Program-made: the position numbers and the translations under genes
Origin: Arthrobacter sp. SLBN-112
GTDB taxonomy: Bacteria > Actinomycetota > Actinomycetes > Actinomycetales > Micrococcaceae
DNA length: 64,000 nt
Direction of reading: 5' to 3'
NCBI RefSeq assembly: GCF_006715225.1
Contig: NZ_VFMU01000001.1
Location: 372,001-436,000 of the forward strand
Notes under the pieces: model-generated
The model's input: the letters and a program-made list of their open reading frames with translations, nothing else
Told to the model about the DNA's origin: nothing
Database searches by the model: none
Shown here: one piece after another, positions 45,179 through 54,369 of the stretch
Numbering within the stretch: the first letter of the stretch is position 1
Layout of the letters: every line of letters begins with the position of its first letter

Positions 45179-46777
45179 ATGGCCATCACCGTCACAGATC
45201 CCCGGCCCATCGCCCGCGCAGAGGAGATCCTCACGCCCAAGGCACTGGCCTTCATCGAAGAGCTCCACACCCGGTTCGCCGGCACCCGCAACGACCTGCT
45301 GGCGGCCCGCGCCGCCAAGCGGCAGCGCGTGGCCGAGACCGGCAAGCTGGACTTCCTGCCGGAGACGCAGGACGTGCGCGACGGCGACTGGAAAGTTGCG
45401 CCCGCACCGGCGGCTTTGCAGGACCGACGGGTGGAGATGACCGGGCCTGCCTCACCGGCGAAGATGGCCATCAACGCCCTGAACTCCGGCGCCAAGGTAT
45501 GGCTGGCGGACCTCGAAGACGCCAGCACCCCCACCTGGGCCAACGTCATCGACGCCATCCTGAACCTCCGCGACGCCGCCCAGGGCACCCTCAGCTACAC
45601 CTCGGACGAAGGCAAGGAGTACCGGCTCCGCACCGACGCGCCGCTCGCCGTCGTGGTGGCCCGCCCCCGCGGCTGGCACATGCAGGAGAAGCACCTGCTG
45701 GTCAACGGCGAACCCGCGGTAGGTGCGCTGGTGGACTTCGGCCTGCACTTCTTCCACATCGCCAAGCAGCTGGTCCTCAACGGGCAGGGCCCGTACTACT
45801 ACCTGCCCAAGATGGAGAGCCACCTCGAAGCCCGGCTGTGGAACGACGTGTTCGTCTTCGCCCAGGACTTCCTGGGACTGAACCAGGGCACCATCCGCGC
45901 CACGGTGCTGATCGAGACCATTCCGGCCGCATTCGAGATGGACGAGATCCTGTACGAACTGCGGGACCACGCCTCGGGCCTGAACGCCGGCCGCTGGGAC
46001 TACCTGTTCAGCATCATCAAGTACTTCCGCGATGCCGGCGAGGAATTCGTCCTGCCGGACCGCGCCTCCGTGGTGATGACCGCGCCCTTCATGCGCGCCT
46101 ACACCGAGCTCCTGGTCAAGACCTGCCACAAGCGCGGCGCCTTCGCCATGGGCGGCATGGCTGCCGTCATCCCCAACCGCCGCCACCCCGAAGTCACCGA
46201 AGCCGCCTTCGAAAAGGTGCGTGCGGACAAGACCCGCGAGGCGAACGACGGCTTCGACGGGTCCTGGGTGGCACACCCGGACCTGGTGCCCACCTGCCGC
46301 GAGGTCTTTGACTCGGTGCTCGGAGACAAGCCCAACCAGGTGGACAAGCAGCGCCCCGAGGTCAACGTCACGGCAGAACAGCTGCTCGATGTCTCCTCCG
46401 CCGACGGCCAGGTCACCGAGGCCGGCCTGCGCCTGAACCTCTACGTGGCAGTTGCCTACACGGCCGTCTGGCTCTCCGGAAACGGTGCGGTAGCCATCCA
46501 CAACCTGATGGAGGACGCCGCCACCGCGGAAATCTCCCGCTCCCAGGTGTGGCAGCAGATCCGCAACAAGTCCGTGCTCGCGGACACCGGCAACACCGTG
46601 ACCAAGGAACTGGTGGAGCGGATCCTGGCCGAGGAGACCGAGCGGCTCCGCACCGAGTTCGGTGACGAAGCCTTCCGCCGCTACTACCAGCCGGCCAGCG
46701 AACTGATCGCGGACATCTGCCTGTCCGAGGACTACACCGACTTCCTCACCACCCCGGCCTACGAACTGGTGGGCTGA
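45179..46777 (+). CDS. aceB: Malate synthase A
   Basis: This enzyme condenses glyoxylate with acetyl-CoA to malate. It has 532 residues, the A-isoform length, from ATG 45179 with AAAGGAAAGGA upstream. Markers are LADLEDASTPTW (general region of the Mg-site), VARPRGWHMQEKH with the catalytic Arg, KMESHLEARLWN, the Mg-binding Glu in IETIPAAFEMDEI, and GRWDYLFSIIK; the catalytic Asp is near the C-terminal EDAATAEISRSQVWQ. It is not paired with isocitrate lyase here but with purine-derived glyoxylate genes, so it probably serves allantoin-derived glyoxylate. Confidence 0.96.
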   Translation: MAITVTDPRPIARAEEILTPKALAFIEELHTRFAGTRNDLLAARAAKRQRVAETGKLDFLPETQDVRDGDWKVAPAPAALQDRRVEMTGPASPAKMAINALNSGAKVWLADLEDASTPTWANVIDAILNLRDAAQGTLSYTSDEGKEYRLRTDAPLAVVVARPRGWHMQEKHLLVNGEPAVGALVDFGLHFFHIAKQLVLNGQGPYYYLPKMESHLEARLWNDVFVFAQDFLGLNQGTIRATVLIETIPAAFEMDEILYELRDHASGLNAGRWDYLFSIIKYFRDAGEEFVLPDRASVVMTAPFMRAYTELLVKTCHKRGAFAMGGMAAVIPNRRHPEVTEAAFEKVRADKTREANDGFDGSWVAHPDLVPTCREVFDSVLGDKPNQVDKQRPEVNVTAEQLLDVSSADGQVTEAGLRLNLYVAVAYTAVWLSGNGAVAIHNLMEDAATAEISRSQVWQQIRNKSVLADTGNTVTKELVERILAEETERLRTEFGDEAFRRYYQPASELIADICLSEDYTDFLTTPAYELVG

Positions 46778-46780
46778 GGC

Positions 46781-48058
46781 ATGGCAGCATCACCCAAAAC
46801 GTCACTGACCGCCGGAGACCTGGCGGCCATCGACGGGCAGCTGGCCGCCACGGACCGGCTGCTGGAGCAGAACTACCCGGGCGACGACGGCTCACGCCAG
46901 CCCGTCCACACGGTGTACGTGCCCGCGGACCGGTTCACGGCGTCGTTCGCTGCCGACTGGGGCGGGCAGGCGATGGCGATGGCGGCCGCGCACGGCGGGC
47001 TGGAACGCCTCGGTACGCTGCTGGGCCAGGACGCGGCGCTGGCGGAGGCCGTTGCCCCACGCGTGCAAGCCAAGCTGGCCGGCGAGCCAATCGAAGACCT
47101 GCGCCTGGACTTTGAAGACGGGTTCGGGGACAGGGGCGACGACGCCGAGGATGCCGCCGCCGTTGCTGCGGCTTCCGCTGTGGCCGGCGCAGTCGCGGCG
47201 GGCACTGCGCCCCCGTTTATTGGGATCCGGTTCAAGTGCTTTGAAGCTCCTACCCGCGCCCGCGGTCTGCGCACCCTGGACCTGTTCGTTTCGGGCCTGG
47301 CCGCGGTGGGCGAACTGCCCGGAGGCCTGGTCCTGACCCTGCCCAAGGTGACCACCGTGGCCCAGGTCCAGGCCATGGACTACGCTGTGTCGCGACTGGA
47401 GGAAGTGCACTCACTCCCGGCGGGCAGGCTCCGCTTCGAGGTGCAGGTGGAAACGCCGCAGCTGATCCTCGGTCCGGAAGGAACCTCGCCGGTGGCACAG
47501 CTGCCGCACGCCGTCCCGGGCCGGATCAGCGGCCTGCACTACGGCACGTACGACTACTCGGCGTCGCTGCAGATCGCAGCCGAATACCAGTCCATGGAGC
47601 ACCCGGTGGCCGACTTCGCCAAGGAAGTCATGCAGCTGGCCGTCGCCGGCACCGGTATCCGGCTCTCGGACGGGTCCACCAACATCATCCCCGTGGGCGA
47701 CAACGTGGAGAACGCCTGGCAGCTGCACGGCCGGCTGGTCCGCCGTTCCCTGGAGCGCGGCTTCTACCAGGGTTGGGACCTGCATCCGGCCCAGCTGCCC
47801 AGCCGCTTCGCCGCAACCTACGCCTTCTACCGGCAGGGCCTCCCGGCCGCCGCGGCCCGCCTGCGCAACTACGTGGAACAGACCGAAGGCGGCGTTATGG
47901 ACGAACCCGCCACGGCCCGCGCCCTGGCCGCCTTCGTCCTGCGCGGCGTCCAGTGCGGCGCAGTAGGCGCCGAAGAAGTCCTGGCGCTTGCCGGCGTCGG
48001 AATTCCGCAGCTCACCGGGCTGGCGCACCCGCGGCTCGCCACCACTTCCAACTCCTAG
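46781..48058 (+). CDS. HpcH/HpaI-type aldolase/lyase family protein of unknown substrate
   Basis: This 425-residue TIM-barrel protein is related to the HpcH/HpaI aldolase and citrate lyase beta superfamily. Features are RLDFEDGFGDRGDDAED (about residues 108-124, acidic metal-binding type), IGIRFKCF (an Arg contact), VLTLPKV, FEVQVETPQLI (a metal-ligand Glu) and HYGTYDYSASL. I believe it matches the uncharacterised group named DUF6986. It lies three bases after malate synthase and 16 bases before ureidoglycine aminohydrolase, so it probably acts on a glyoxylate-linked or C4 intermediate. The reaction is unknown. Confidence 0.8.
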   Translation: MAASPKTSLTAGDLAAIDGQLAATDRLLEQNYPGDDGSRQPVHTVYVPADRFTASFAADWGGQAMAMAAAHGGLERLGTLLGQDAALAEAVAPRVQAKLAGEPIEDLRLDFEDGFGDRGDDAEDAAAVAAASAVAGAVAAGTAPPFIGIRFKCFEAPTRARGLRTLDLFVSGLAAVGELPGGLVLTLPKVTTVAQVQAMDYAVSRLEEVHSLPAGRLRFEVQVETPQLILGPEGTSPVAQLPHAVPGRISGLHYGTYDYSASLQIAAEYQSMEHPVADFAKEVMQLAVAGTGIRLSDGSTNIIPVGDNVENAWQLHGRLVRRSLERGFYQGWDLHPAQLPSRFAATYAFYRQGLPAAAARLRNYVEQTEGGVMDEPATARALAAFVLRGVQCGAVGAEEVLALAGVGIPQLTGLAHPRLATTSNS

Positions 48059-48074
48059 CTAAGGATCCCTCTTC

Positions 48075-48887
48075 ATGGGCAAGTACTACTCCCCCACCGG
48101 CGGACTGCCGCCGCAGACGCACCTGACCACCGAGCGGGCCATTGTCACCGAGGCGTACACGGTGATCCCGAAGGGCGTCATGACGGACATCGTCACGTCC
48201 AACCTCCCGGGCTTTTCGAACACGCGCTCCTGGATCATCGCCCGTCCCATCTCGGGCTTCGCCACCACCTTCTCGCAGCTGATCGTGGAGATCGCCCCGG
48301 GCGGCGGCGCCCCCAAGGCCGAGTTCGAGGCCGGGGTGGAAGGCGTCATTTTCGTGACCCGCGGCAAGGTCAACCTCACCCTCGACGGCGAACTGCACCA
48401 GATGGAGGAAGGCGGCTACGCCTACCTGGCCGCCGGTTCGGAGTGGGGCCTGGAGAATGTCTCGGACGACGTCGTGTCCTTCCACTGGATCCGGAAGGCC
48501 TACGAACGGCTCGAGGGCTTCGAGGCCAAGTCCTTCGTCACCAACGAAAAGGACGTGGAGCCCACGTCCATGCCGGACACCAACGACGTCTGGAAGACCA
48601 CCCGCTTCACGGACTCCAACGACCTGGCCCACGACATGCAGGTGAACATCGTGACCTTCCAGCCGGGCGGCGTCATTCCGTTCCCGGAAACCCACGTGAT
48701 GGAACACGGCCTGTACGTCCTGGAGGGCAAGGCCATGTACCTGCTGAACAACGACTGGGTGGAGGTGGAGGCCGGCGACTTCATGTGGCTGCGCGCCTTC
48801 TGCCCGCAGGCCTGCTACGCCGGCGGTCCGGGCGAGTTCCGCTACCTGCTGTACAAGGACATGAACCGCCAGGTGCGCCTCACCTAA
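48075..48887 (+). CDS. allE: (S)-ureidoglycine aminohydrolase
   Basis: This bicupin converts (S)-ureidoglycine to (S)-ureidoglycolate with release of ammonia, after allantoate amidohydrolase. It has 270 residues, two cupin domains (about 45-135 and 175-265). The C-terminal cupin metal site includes Glu and His residues in FPETHVMEHGLYVLEGKAMY, and the N-terminal half begins YYSPTGGLPPQT, typical of the family. It is the last gene of the malic enzyme operon. Its co-regulation with malate synthase links allantoin breakdown to glyoxylate use. Confidence 0.93.
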   Translation: MGKYYSPTGGLPPQTHLTTERAIVTEAYTVIPKGVMTDIVTSNLPGFSNTRSWIIARPISGFATTFSQLIVEIAPGGGAPKAEFEAGVEGVIFVTRGKVNLTLDGELHQMEEGGYAYLAAGSEWGLENVSDDVVSFHWIRKAYERLEGFEAKSFVTNEKDVEPTSMPDTNDVWKTTRFTDSNDLAHDMQVNIVTFQPGGVIPFPETHVMEHGLYVLEGKAMYLLNNDWVEVEAGDFMWLRAFCPQACYAGGPGEFRYLLYKDMNRQVRLT

Positions 48888-48908
48888 CCCAACTCCCCCG
48901 CCCAACTG

Positions 48909-48958
48909 AGTAGCAGCAGGTGTCGTTATGGAGGCCCATAACGACACCTGCTGCTACT
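48909..48958. repeat. Perfect 22-base inverted repeat between convergent genes
   Basis: Bases 48909-48930 are the exact reverse complement of 48937-48958, with loop GAGGCC. Arms include GTAGCAGCAGG and CATAACGACACC. It lies between the allE stop and the alcohol dehydrogenase stop and would fold as a strong RNA hairpin on either strand. The length and perfection suggest a dispersed repeat element acting as a terminator. Confidence 0.8.
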
Positions 48959-48976
48959 TACCTGGGTTATGCAGGG

Positions 48977-50158
48977 CTACGCGCCCGGGTTGAGGACCAC
49001 CTTGATGCAGCCGTCCTGTTTCTTCTGGAACTTCTCGTACAGGGCCGGGGCGCCGTCCAGGCCGGAGCGGTGGGTGACCAGGTCCATGACGCCCAGCGGG
49101 TCGGCCTCGTCCTCCACGAGTGGCAGCAGCGTATCCGTCCAGTTGCGCACGTTGCACTGGCCCATGCGCAGTTGCAGCTGCTTGTCGAACATGGTCAGCA
49201 ACGGCAGCGGGCTGGCCGTTCCGCCGTACACACCGCTCAAGGAGACCGTCCCGCCGCGCCGCACGGCGTCGATGGAGGTATGGAGCGCGGCCAGCCGGTC
49301 AACACCGCCGGTCTCCATCGCTTTCTGGGCGAGCTTGTCCGGCAGGAGTCCCAGCGCCTGGTGGGCGAAGCCAGCCAGCGGAGAACCGTGGGCTTCCATT
49401 CCGACGGCGTCAACCACCGCGTCCGGTCCCCTTCCGTCCGTCATCCCGCGCAGTTCGTCCGCGATGTCCTTGCTGTAGTCGAAGGTCTCCACCCCGTGGC
49501 GGGCCGCCATCTCCCGCCGTTCGGGAACGGGATCCACACCCACTACGCGGAATCCCCGCTGTACACCGATCCGACTGGCGAACTGGCCCACCGGTCCCAG
49601 GCCGAAGACCCCGAGCGTTCCACCGGGCGGCACGTTGGCGTACTCCACCGCCTGCCAGGCGGTGGGCAGGATGTCCGAGAGGAAGAGGTAGCGTTCGTCC
49701 GGAAGCTCCGATCCCACCTTGACGGCACCGTAGTCGGCGTGCGGAACCCGCAGGAATTCGGCCTGGCCGCCGGGAACGGACCCGTACAGCTCGGAGTAGC
49801 CAAACAGGGCCGCGCCGGACCCTTTCTCCCGCACCTGGGTGGTTTCACACTGGGACTGCAGGCCCTGCCTGCACATGTAGCAGGAACCGCAGGCGATGTT
49901 GAACGGGATCACCACGCGGTCACCCTTGCGGAGGTTGGTGACGCCGCTTCCCACTTCCTCCACAATTCCCATTGGTTCATGTCCGATGACGTCGCCCTTG
50001 TGCATGTAGGGCCCCAGGACCTCATAGAGGTGGAGGTCGGAGCCGCAGATGGCGGTGGAGGTGATCCGGATGATTGCATCGGTCGGTTCCTGGATCACGG
50101 GATCGGGTACTTCCTCCACGCTTACCGACCGTTTTCCCTGCCACGTCAGTGCTTTCAC
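48977..50158 (-). CDS. Zinc-dependent alcohol dehydrogenase (glutathione-independent type)
   Basis: This 393-residue medium-chain dehydrogenase has catalytic-zinc ligands Cys38 and His60-Glu61 (GHEPMG) and structural-zinc ligands Cys90, Cys93, Cys96 and Cys104. The NAD-binding Rossmann motif is VFGLGPVG (about residues 183-190). The relatively long insertion after Cys104 resembles the dismutating/formaldehyde dehydrogenase-like subgroup of threonine/formaldehyde dehydrogenases. The substrate is uncertain. It stands alone between two convergent or divergent neighbours. Confidence 0.92.
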   Translation of the reverse strand: MKALTWQGKRSVSVEEVPDPVIQEPTDAIIRITSTAICGSDLHLYEVLGPYMHKGDVIGHEPMGIVEEVGSGVTNLRKGDRVVIPFNIACGSCYMCRQGLQSQCETTQVREKGSGAALFGYSELYGSVPGGQAEFLRVPHADYGAVKVGSELPDERYLFLSDILPTAWQAVEYANVPPGGTLGVFGLGPVGQFASRIGVQRGFRVVGVDPVPERREMAARHGVETFDYSKDIADELRGMTDGRGPDAVVDAVGMEAHGSPLAGFAHQALGLLPDKLAQKAMETGGVDRLAALHTSIDAVRRGGTVSLSGVYGGTASPLPLLTMFDKQLQLRMGQCNVRNWTDTLLPLVEDEADPLGVMDLVTHRSGLDGAPALYEKFQKKQDGCIKVVLNPGA

Positions 50159-50348
50159 AGTCTCCCTTTCGCTCTGTCTTGCCCCCGGGTTCTTCAGAGG
50201 GCGGCCAGGACGCCCGCAGGCGCCCTTTCTTCGACGCTATCGGTTTTACGCGAAAAAAGTAAGCATGCTGATGAAAACCTTGTGGCCGCCGTCGACTGCT
50301 TCTAGCGTAGGAAGGGCAGGGAAGAAGACCACGTGAAAGAGGAACGCC

Positions 50349-50597
50349 ATGTCGCTGTACCAGCCGGAACCGATCGAAATCTCCACCCGCATGCGCCCGG
50401 GTGAATGGACGGAGGACAGCTTGGTGGAATTGGTCAACAGCTACCGCACGCGGATCGCGGAAATGGGCGCACCCGCATCCGAGGTGGCCACGGACATCGA
50501 GCGGAACGACGACGGCTCAGTCAGGGTTGTGGTGTCGTGGGTAAAACCGGCCATTGCAGGCGACGAGGAATCGGTGCCCGGCGGCCAGCCGCTGTGA
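50349..50597 (+). CDS. Conserved-looking small protein, 82 aa, unknown
   Basis: The product begins MSLYQPEPIEISTRMRPGEW and has a central SVRVVVSWVKPAIAG. GAGGAACGCC precedes the ATG at 50349, and codon use is real. There is no signal peptide or membrane segment; the acidic sequence suggests a small cytosolic protein. I recognise no family. Its stop is 19 bases from the end of the convergent HAD gene. Confidence 0.7.
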   Translation: MSLYQPEPIEISTRMRPGEWTEDSLVELVNSYRTRIAEMGAPASEVATDIERNDDGSVRVVVSWVKPAIAGDEESVPGGQPL

Positions 50598-50616
50598 GCG
50601 GCGGGCGCCGGGGCCG

Positions 50617-51330
50617 TCAAGGGTTGGGCCGGAGGGCGAGCAGCCGGCCGATGGCACTGGAGCCCAGGTTTTCCAGCAGTTGCCGCGGCCCGTCGTAGAC
50701 CTCCACTGCGCCGGCCTCGCGCAGCTGCCCGGCCTGGATTCCCCCGCAGGTCACGCCGATGGACGGGATTCCCAGCGCTGCTGCCGCCTTCATGTCCCAC
50801 ACCGCGTCGCCGACATAGACGGCATCTGCGGCATCAACGCCCGCCGCAGCCAGGGCCGCCTCCAGGATGTCCGGCGCAGGCTTGCTTTCCTTGGCGTCGT
50901 TCGCGCTGGTGGCGGCATCGATGAAGGAGTCGGCGTCCAGCACGGAGCGCATCACCTGCAGGTCCCGCTCCCGCGCCGAGGACGCCAGCGCCACTGCCAG
51001 GCCGCCGGCATGGCACTGGCCCAACAGTTCCTTGGCCCCGTCAAGGGCGCGGAGCGAGGGCCAGTGCGAGGCATACAGGGCGCCATGGCTGGCCATGATG
51101 TCCTCGTCCTCGTCACGGTCCCGGCCCGGCGGCAGGAGGTTGTCCACCAGCCGGGCACCACCCATGCCGACGAGCTGGTGGATGGCTGCCATGGGCACAT
51201 CATGGCCGTATTGGCGGAACGCACCCCACCAGGCGATGGTGTGGATATAGGACGAGTCGATCAGCGTCCCGTCTACGTCAAAGAGGACCCCCCGGCGCGT
51301 GCCGCCAGGGGGAGTCGTGGAGTCCGGCAT
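50617..51330 (-). CDS. HAD family hydrolase (phosphoglycolate phosphatase-like)
   Basis: This 237-residue haloacid dehalogenase-type phosphatase has motif I LFDVDGTLIDSS (catalytic Asp at about residue 18), motif II Ser in ALASSA, Lys in ESKPAPDI and motif III YVGDAVWDM. A small helical cap lies between motifs I and II. It overlaps the start of translation with the end of the YegP-like gene (ATGA), so the two are coupled. The phosphate substrate is unknown. Confidence 0.9.
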   Translation of the reverse strand: MPDSTTPPGGTRRGVLFDVDGTLIDSSYIHTIAWWGAFRQYGHDVPMAAIHQLVGMGGARLVDNLLPPGRDRDEDEDIMASHGALYASHWPSLRALDGAKELLGQCHAGGLAVALASSARERDLQVMRSVLDADSFIDAATSANDAKESKPAPDILEAALAAAGVDAADAVYVGDAVWDMKAAAALGIPSIGVTCGGIQAGQLREAGAVEVYDGPRQLLENLGSSAIGRLLALRPNP

Positions 51331-51620
51331 CAGCCCACCGCTGCCCGTCGTACGTCCGGCGCCTTCTTCCGCCGGGCCGCCTCCTCCTTGGCAGAGTTGA
51401 CGGGGCGGACGCGGTCACGGATCACGGATCCAGCCCCGTCCAGGCTCTTGTCCCGGATGAGGCCAGTGCCGGCGATTTCCCGGGCCATGGCAACGCCTGC
51501 CACAGCGGCCCTCTTGGTGGGGAAGGTCACCGAAATGGCCATCAGGTTCCCGCTTCCGTCCATCATCCTGATCCGGTATCCACCATCAGGGGCGTCAACG
51601 AGTTCAAAATATCCGGCCAT
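51330..51620 (-). CDS. YegP/DUF1508 family protein
   Basis: This 96-residue protein starts at ATG 51620 (MAGYFELVDAPDGGYRIRMM), with GGAGGAG eight bases upstream. The next block NLMAISVTFPTKRAAVAGV matches the DUF1508 (YegP) repeat, here a single unit, followed by a basic tail with many Lys and Arg. The function of the family is unknown. It overlaps the HAD hydrolase start by one base. Confidence 0.8.
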   Translation of the reverse strand: MAGYFELVDAPDGGYRIRMMDGSGNLMAISVTFPTKRAAVAGVAMAREIAGTGLIRDKSLDGAGSVIRDRVRPVNSAKEEAARRKKAPDVRRAAVG

Positions 51621-51679
51621 AACTATCACTCCTCCATCAATCACGGCGCTGTGCTTGGGAGCACTCCATGAGGTGTTAG

Positions 51680-51691
51680 TAAGTATACTTA
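51680..51691. promoter_or_regulatory. Palindrome TAAGTATACTTA upstream of the YegP-like gene
   Basis: The perfect 12-base palindrome contains TATACT, a good -10 on the minus strand, about 60 bases before the YegP-like start. It may combine promoter and operator. Confidence 0.45.
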
Positions 51692-51734
51692 TCTATCCTG
51701 CGAAGGAGAAGTTACAGCCCCGGTCCGCGCCGCC

Positions 51735-53543
51735 TCAGCGCGAATCCGCCCCTTCCGGCGGAATGGGGGTGTCACTGCGCCGAACCGTATCCTGATGCAG
51801 CTCCAGGGCGCTAGTCACAAGGGCAAAATGGCTGAAGGCCTGCGGGGTATTGCCCAGCTGCCGCTTCGCTTTCACCGCCCATTCCTCGCTCAACAGCCCC
51901 ACGTCGTTGCGCAGGTCCAGCAGCCGCTCGAAGAGTTCGCGGGATTCCTCGGGGCGGCCCGCACCCAACAGCGCCTCCACCAGCCAGAACGAGCAGGCCA
52001 GGAAGACGCCCTCGTCGCCCGGCAGGCCGTCGTCGCTCTGCTCCGGCCGGTACCGCAGCACAAAGCCGTCCTGGGTCAGCTCACGCTGGATTGCCTCGAT
52101 GGTCCCCACCACCTTGGGATCATCGGGCGGCAGGAAACCCACCCTGGGGATCAGCAGCAGGCTGGCGTCCAGCTCGGGACGGCCGTAGGACTGGACAAAC
52201 GTGTTGCGCTCCGCATCGAATCCGTTGGCCATGATGTCCCGGCGGATCTGGTCCCGCAGCGACTCCCAGCGCTCGACGGGGCCCGGCAGGCCGGACTCGC
52301 GCACGCCCTTCACCATCCGGTCCGCCGCCACCCATGCCATGACCTTGGAGTGCGTGAAATGCCGGCGCGGTCCTCGCATTTCCCAGAGGCCATTGTCCGG
52401 CTGGTCCCAGATGGTTTCGAGATGTTCCATCAGCGCAATCTGCACGTCCCACGCTTCATCCGTGTGCTTCAGCAGTGAGTTCCGCGTCAGCGCCAGGCAG
52501 TCAAGGACCTCACCCCACACGTCCAGCTGGAACTGCTCGGCCGCCGCATTCCCGATCCGGACCGGTACCGAGTTCTCGTAGCCTTTCAGCCACGGCAATT
52601 CCATTTCCGGCAGCCGCCGTTCGCCATGGATCCCGTACATGATCTGCAGGTCTGCGGGATCACCGGCCACGGCCCGGAGCAGCCAGTCCCGCCAGGCAGC
52701 GGCCTCCGCGGTGTAGCCGGCAGCCAGCAGCGCCTGCAGGGTCATGGTGGCATCCCGCAGCCAGCAGTAGCGGTAGTCCCAGTTGCGCTGGCCGCCCGGC
52801 TGTTCCGGCAGTGACGTTGTGACGGCGGCCACGATGCCCCCGGTTGGGCCATAGGTCAGGGCCTTCAGCGTTATCAGGGAGCGGACCACGGCCTCCTGGT
52901 ACTTACCTTTCACGGTGCATTGCGAGGACCATCCGCGCCAGAAGGCAAAAGTGCTGTCAAGGACTGCTTCCGCATCCACGGATACCGGGCGTCCCACATG
53001 GCTGGGCGCCCAGGTCAGCACGAACGGCACTTTTTCGCCGGCGTTGATGGTGAAGTCGCTGACCGTGTGCATGTTCTCGCCATGCAGGGGTGCCGGAGTG
53101 ACCAGGTAGACGGCGTCGGGACCGGCGATCGCGTGCAGCCCGCGCTTGTCCTTGCGCACCCAAGGGATGATGTGCCCGTAGTCGAACCTCATGACCAGCT
53201 CACCGTGCATTTTGACGCTGCCGCTGATGCCCTCCACAATCCGGACGATGTCAGCCACGGAATCGCGCGGCGGCATGAAGTCGGTGACGCGCACGGTTCC
53301 GTCCGGCGTCTCCCACTCGGTGTCCAGGATCAGGCTGCCGTCCCGGTAGTTCCGGCGCGTGCACGCACCTCCGCTTTGGGGCGCCAGCAGCCAGCGACCG
53401 GAGTCCGGCGTGTCCAGCAGCGAATTGAAGCAGGCAGGGGAATCGAACCGCGGGAGGCAGAGCCAGTCGATTGAGCCTTCCTTGCTGACCAATGCTCCGG
53501 TTTGAAGGTCCCCGACTACCGCATAATCTTCGATTCGCGCCAT
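51735..53543 (-). CDS. Glycoside hydrolase family 15 protein (glucoamylase/trehalase-like)
   Basis: This 602-residue protein starts at ATG 53543 with GCAGGG upstream. Family 15 blocks include YAVVGDLQTGALVSKEGSID near the start, WLCLPRFDSP, RNWDYRYCWLRDATMTLQ (about residues 270-287) and the catalytic Glu region EFWLVEALL-like (FWLVEALLGAG) with LSEEWAVKAKRQLGN. There is no signal peptide, so it is cytoplasmic. Actinobacterial members include trehalases, and trehalose or a malto-oligosaccharide is a likely substrate. It diverges from the DUF72 gene by 62 bases. Confidence 0.92.
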   Translation of the reverse strand: MARIEDYAVVGDLQTGALVSKEGSIDWLCLPRFDSPACFNSLLDTPDSGRWLLAPQSGGACTRRNYRDGSLILDTEWETPDGTVRVTDFMPPRDSVADIVRIVEGISGSVKMHGELVMRFDYGHIIPWVRKDKRGLHAIAGPDAVYLVTPAPLHGENMHTVSDFTINAGEKVPFVLTWAPSHVGRPVSVDAEAVLDSTFAFWRGWSSQCTVKGKYQEAVVRSLITLKALTYGPTGGIVAAVTTSLPEQPGGQRNWDYRYCWLRDATMTLQALLAAGYTAEAAAWRDWLLRAVAGDPADLQIMYGIHGERRLPEMELPWLKGYENSVPVRIGNAAAEQFQLDVWGEVLDCLALTRNSLLKHTDEAWDVQIALMEHLETIWDQPDNGLWEMRGPRRHFTHSKVMAWVAADRMVKGVRESGLPGPVERWESLRDQIRRDIMANGFDAERNTFVQSYGRPELDASLLLIPRVGFLPPDDPKVVGTIEAIQRELTQDGFVLRYRPEQSDDGLPGDEGVFLACSFWLVEALLGAGRPEESRELFERLLDLRNDVGLLSEEWAVKAKRQLGNTPQAFSHFALVTSALELHQDTVRRSDTPIPPEGADSR

Positions 53544-53605
53544 GACATTACCCTGCCACAGAGAGCTCCGAAGGGAAGGGGATGCCCAGGTGTAGCCTGA
53601 GGCAG

Positions 53606-54337
53606 ATGGCAATCCACATCGGCACCTCCGGCTGGAGCTACGACCACTGGGAGAACGTCCTGTACCCGCCCGGGCTCCCCGTCCGGGACCGGCTCCAGTG
53701 CTATGTCGCCGAATTCAGCACGGTGGAACTGAACGCCAGCTTTTACCGGTGGCCCAGGGACACCACCTTCGCCGGCTGGAACAGGCGCCTGCCGCCCGGG
53801 TTCAGCATGTCAGTCAAAGCTCCGCGGGGACTCACGCATGCGCGCAAGCTGTATTCACCGGAAGTCTGGGTCGAGCGCATCGCCCGCTGCTGGCATGAGC
53901 TCGGGGACAAGCGTGCCGTGCTCCTGGTCCAGCTGCCGCCCCAACTGGAGCGGGACGACACGCGGCTGGACTACTTCCTCGCTGCCCTTCCCCCCTGGAT
54001 CCGGGTAGCTGTGGAGTTCAGGCACCCCAGCTGGGACTGCCCTGAGGTGTTTGCCCTCCTGGAGCGGCACCAGGCTGCCTACTGCATCATGAGCGGCGCC
54101 AACCTGCCCTGCATCCTGCGGACCACCGCCCCCTTTGCGTACGTCCGGCTGCATGGACCGGACCAGGAGCACCTGTACGGGGGCTCCTACGCCGACGCCG
54201 ACCTCCACTGGTGGGCCGATCGGATCCGTGAGTGGGACGCCGCGGGCATCGACGTCTACGCGTACTTCAACAACGACGGCGGCGGGAACGCCGTGCGGAA
54301 CGCCCGGACCCTGCGCGGGATCCTTGGCAACGGCTGA
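53606..54337 (+). CDS. DUF72 domain protein
   Basis: This 243-residue TIM-barrel protein of the DUF72 (YecE) family starts IHIGTSGWSYDHWE and has VELNASFYRWP, KAPRGLTHARKL, WIRVAVEFRHPSW and VYAYFNNDGGGNAV, all family hallmarks. Biochemical function is unknown. The ATG at 53606 is preferred over one eight codons upstream because GAGGCAG precedes it and the family begins here. A TAGCCT -10-like hexamer seven bases upstream suggests leaderless or short-leader translation. Confidence 0.9.
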   Translation: MAIHIGTSGWSYDHWENVLYPPGLPVRDRLQCYVAEFSTVELNASFYRWPRDTTFAGWNRRLPPGFSMSVKAPRGLTHARKLYSPEVWVERIARCWHELGDKRAVLLVQLPPQLERDDTRLDYFLAALPPWIRVAVEFRHPSWDCPEVFALLERHQAAYCIMSGANLPCILRTTAPFAYVRLHGPDQEHLYGGSYADADLHWWADRIREWDAAGIDVYAYFNNDGGGNAVRNARTLRGILGNG

Positions 54338-54369
54338 TGCCTGACGCCGCCCTGTGGCAGAGTGGTTGC

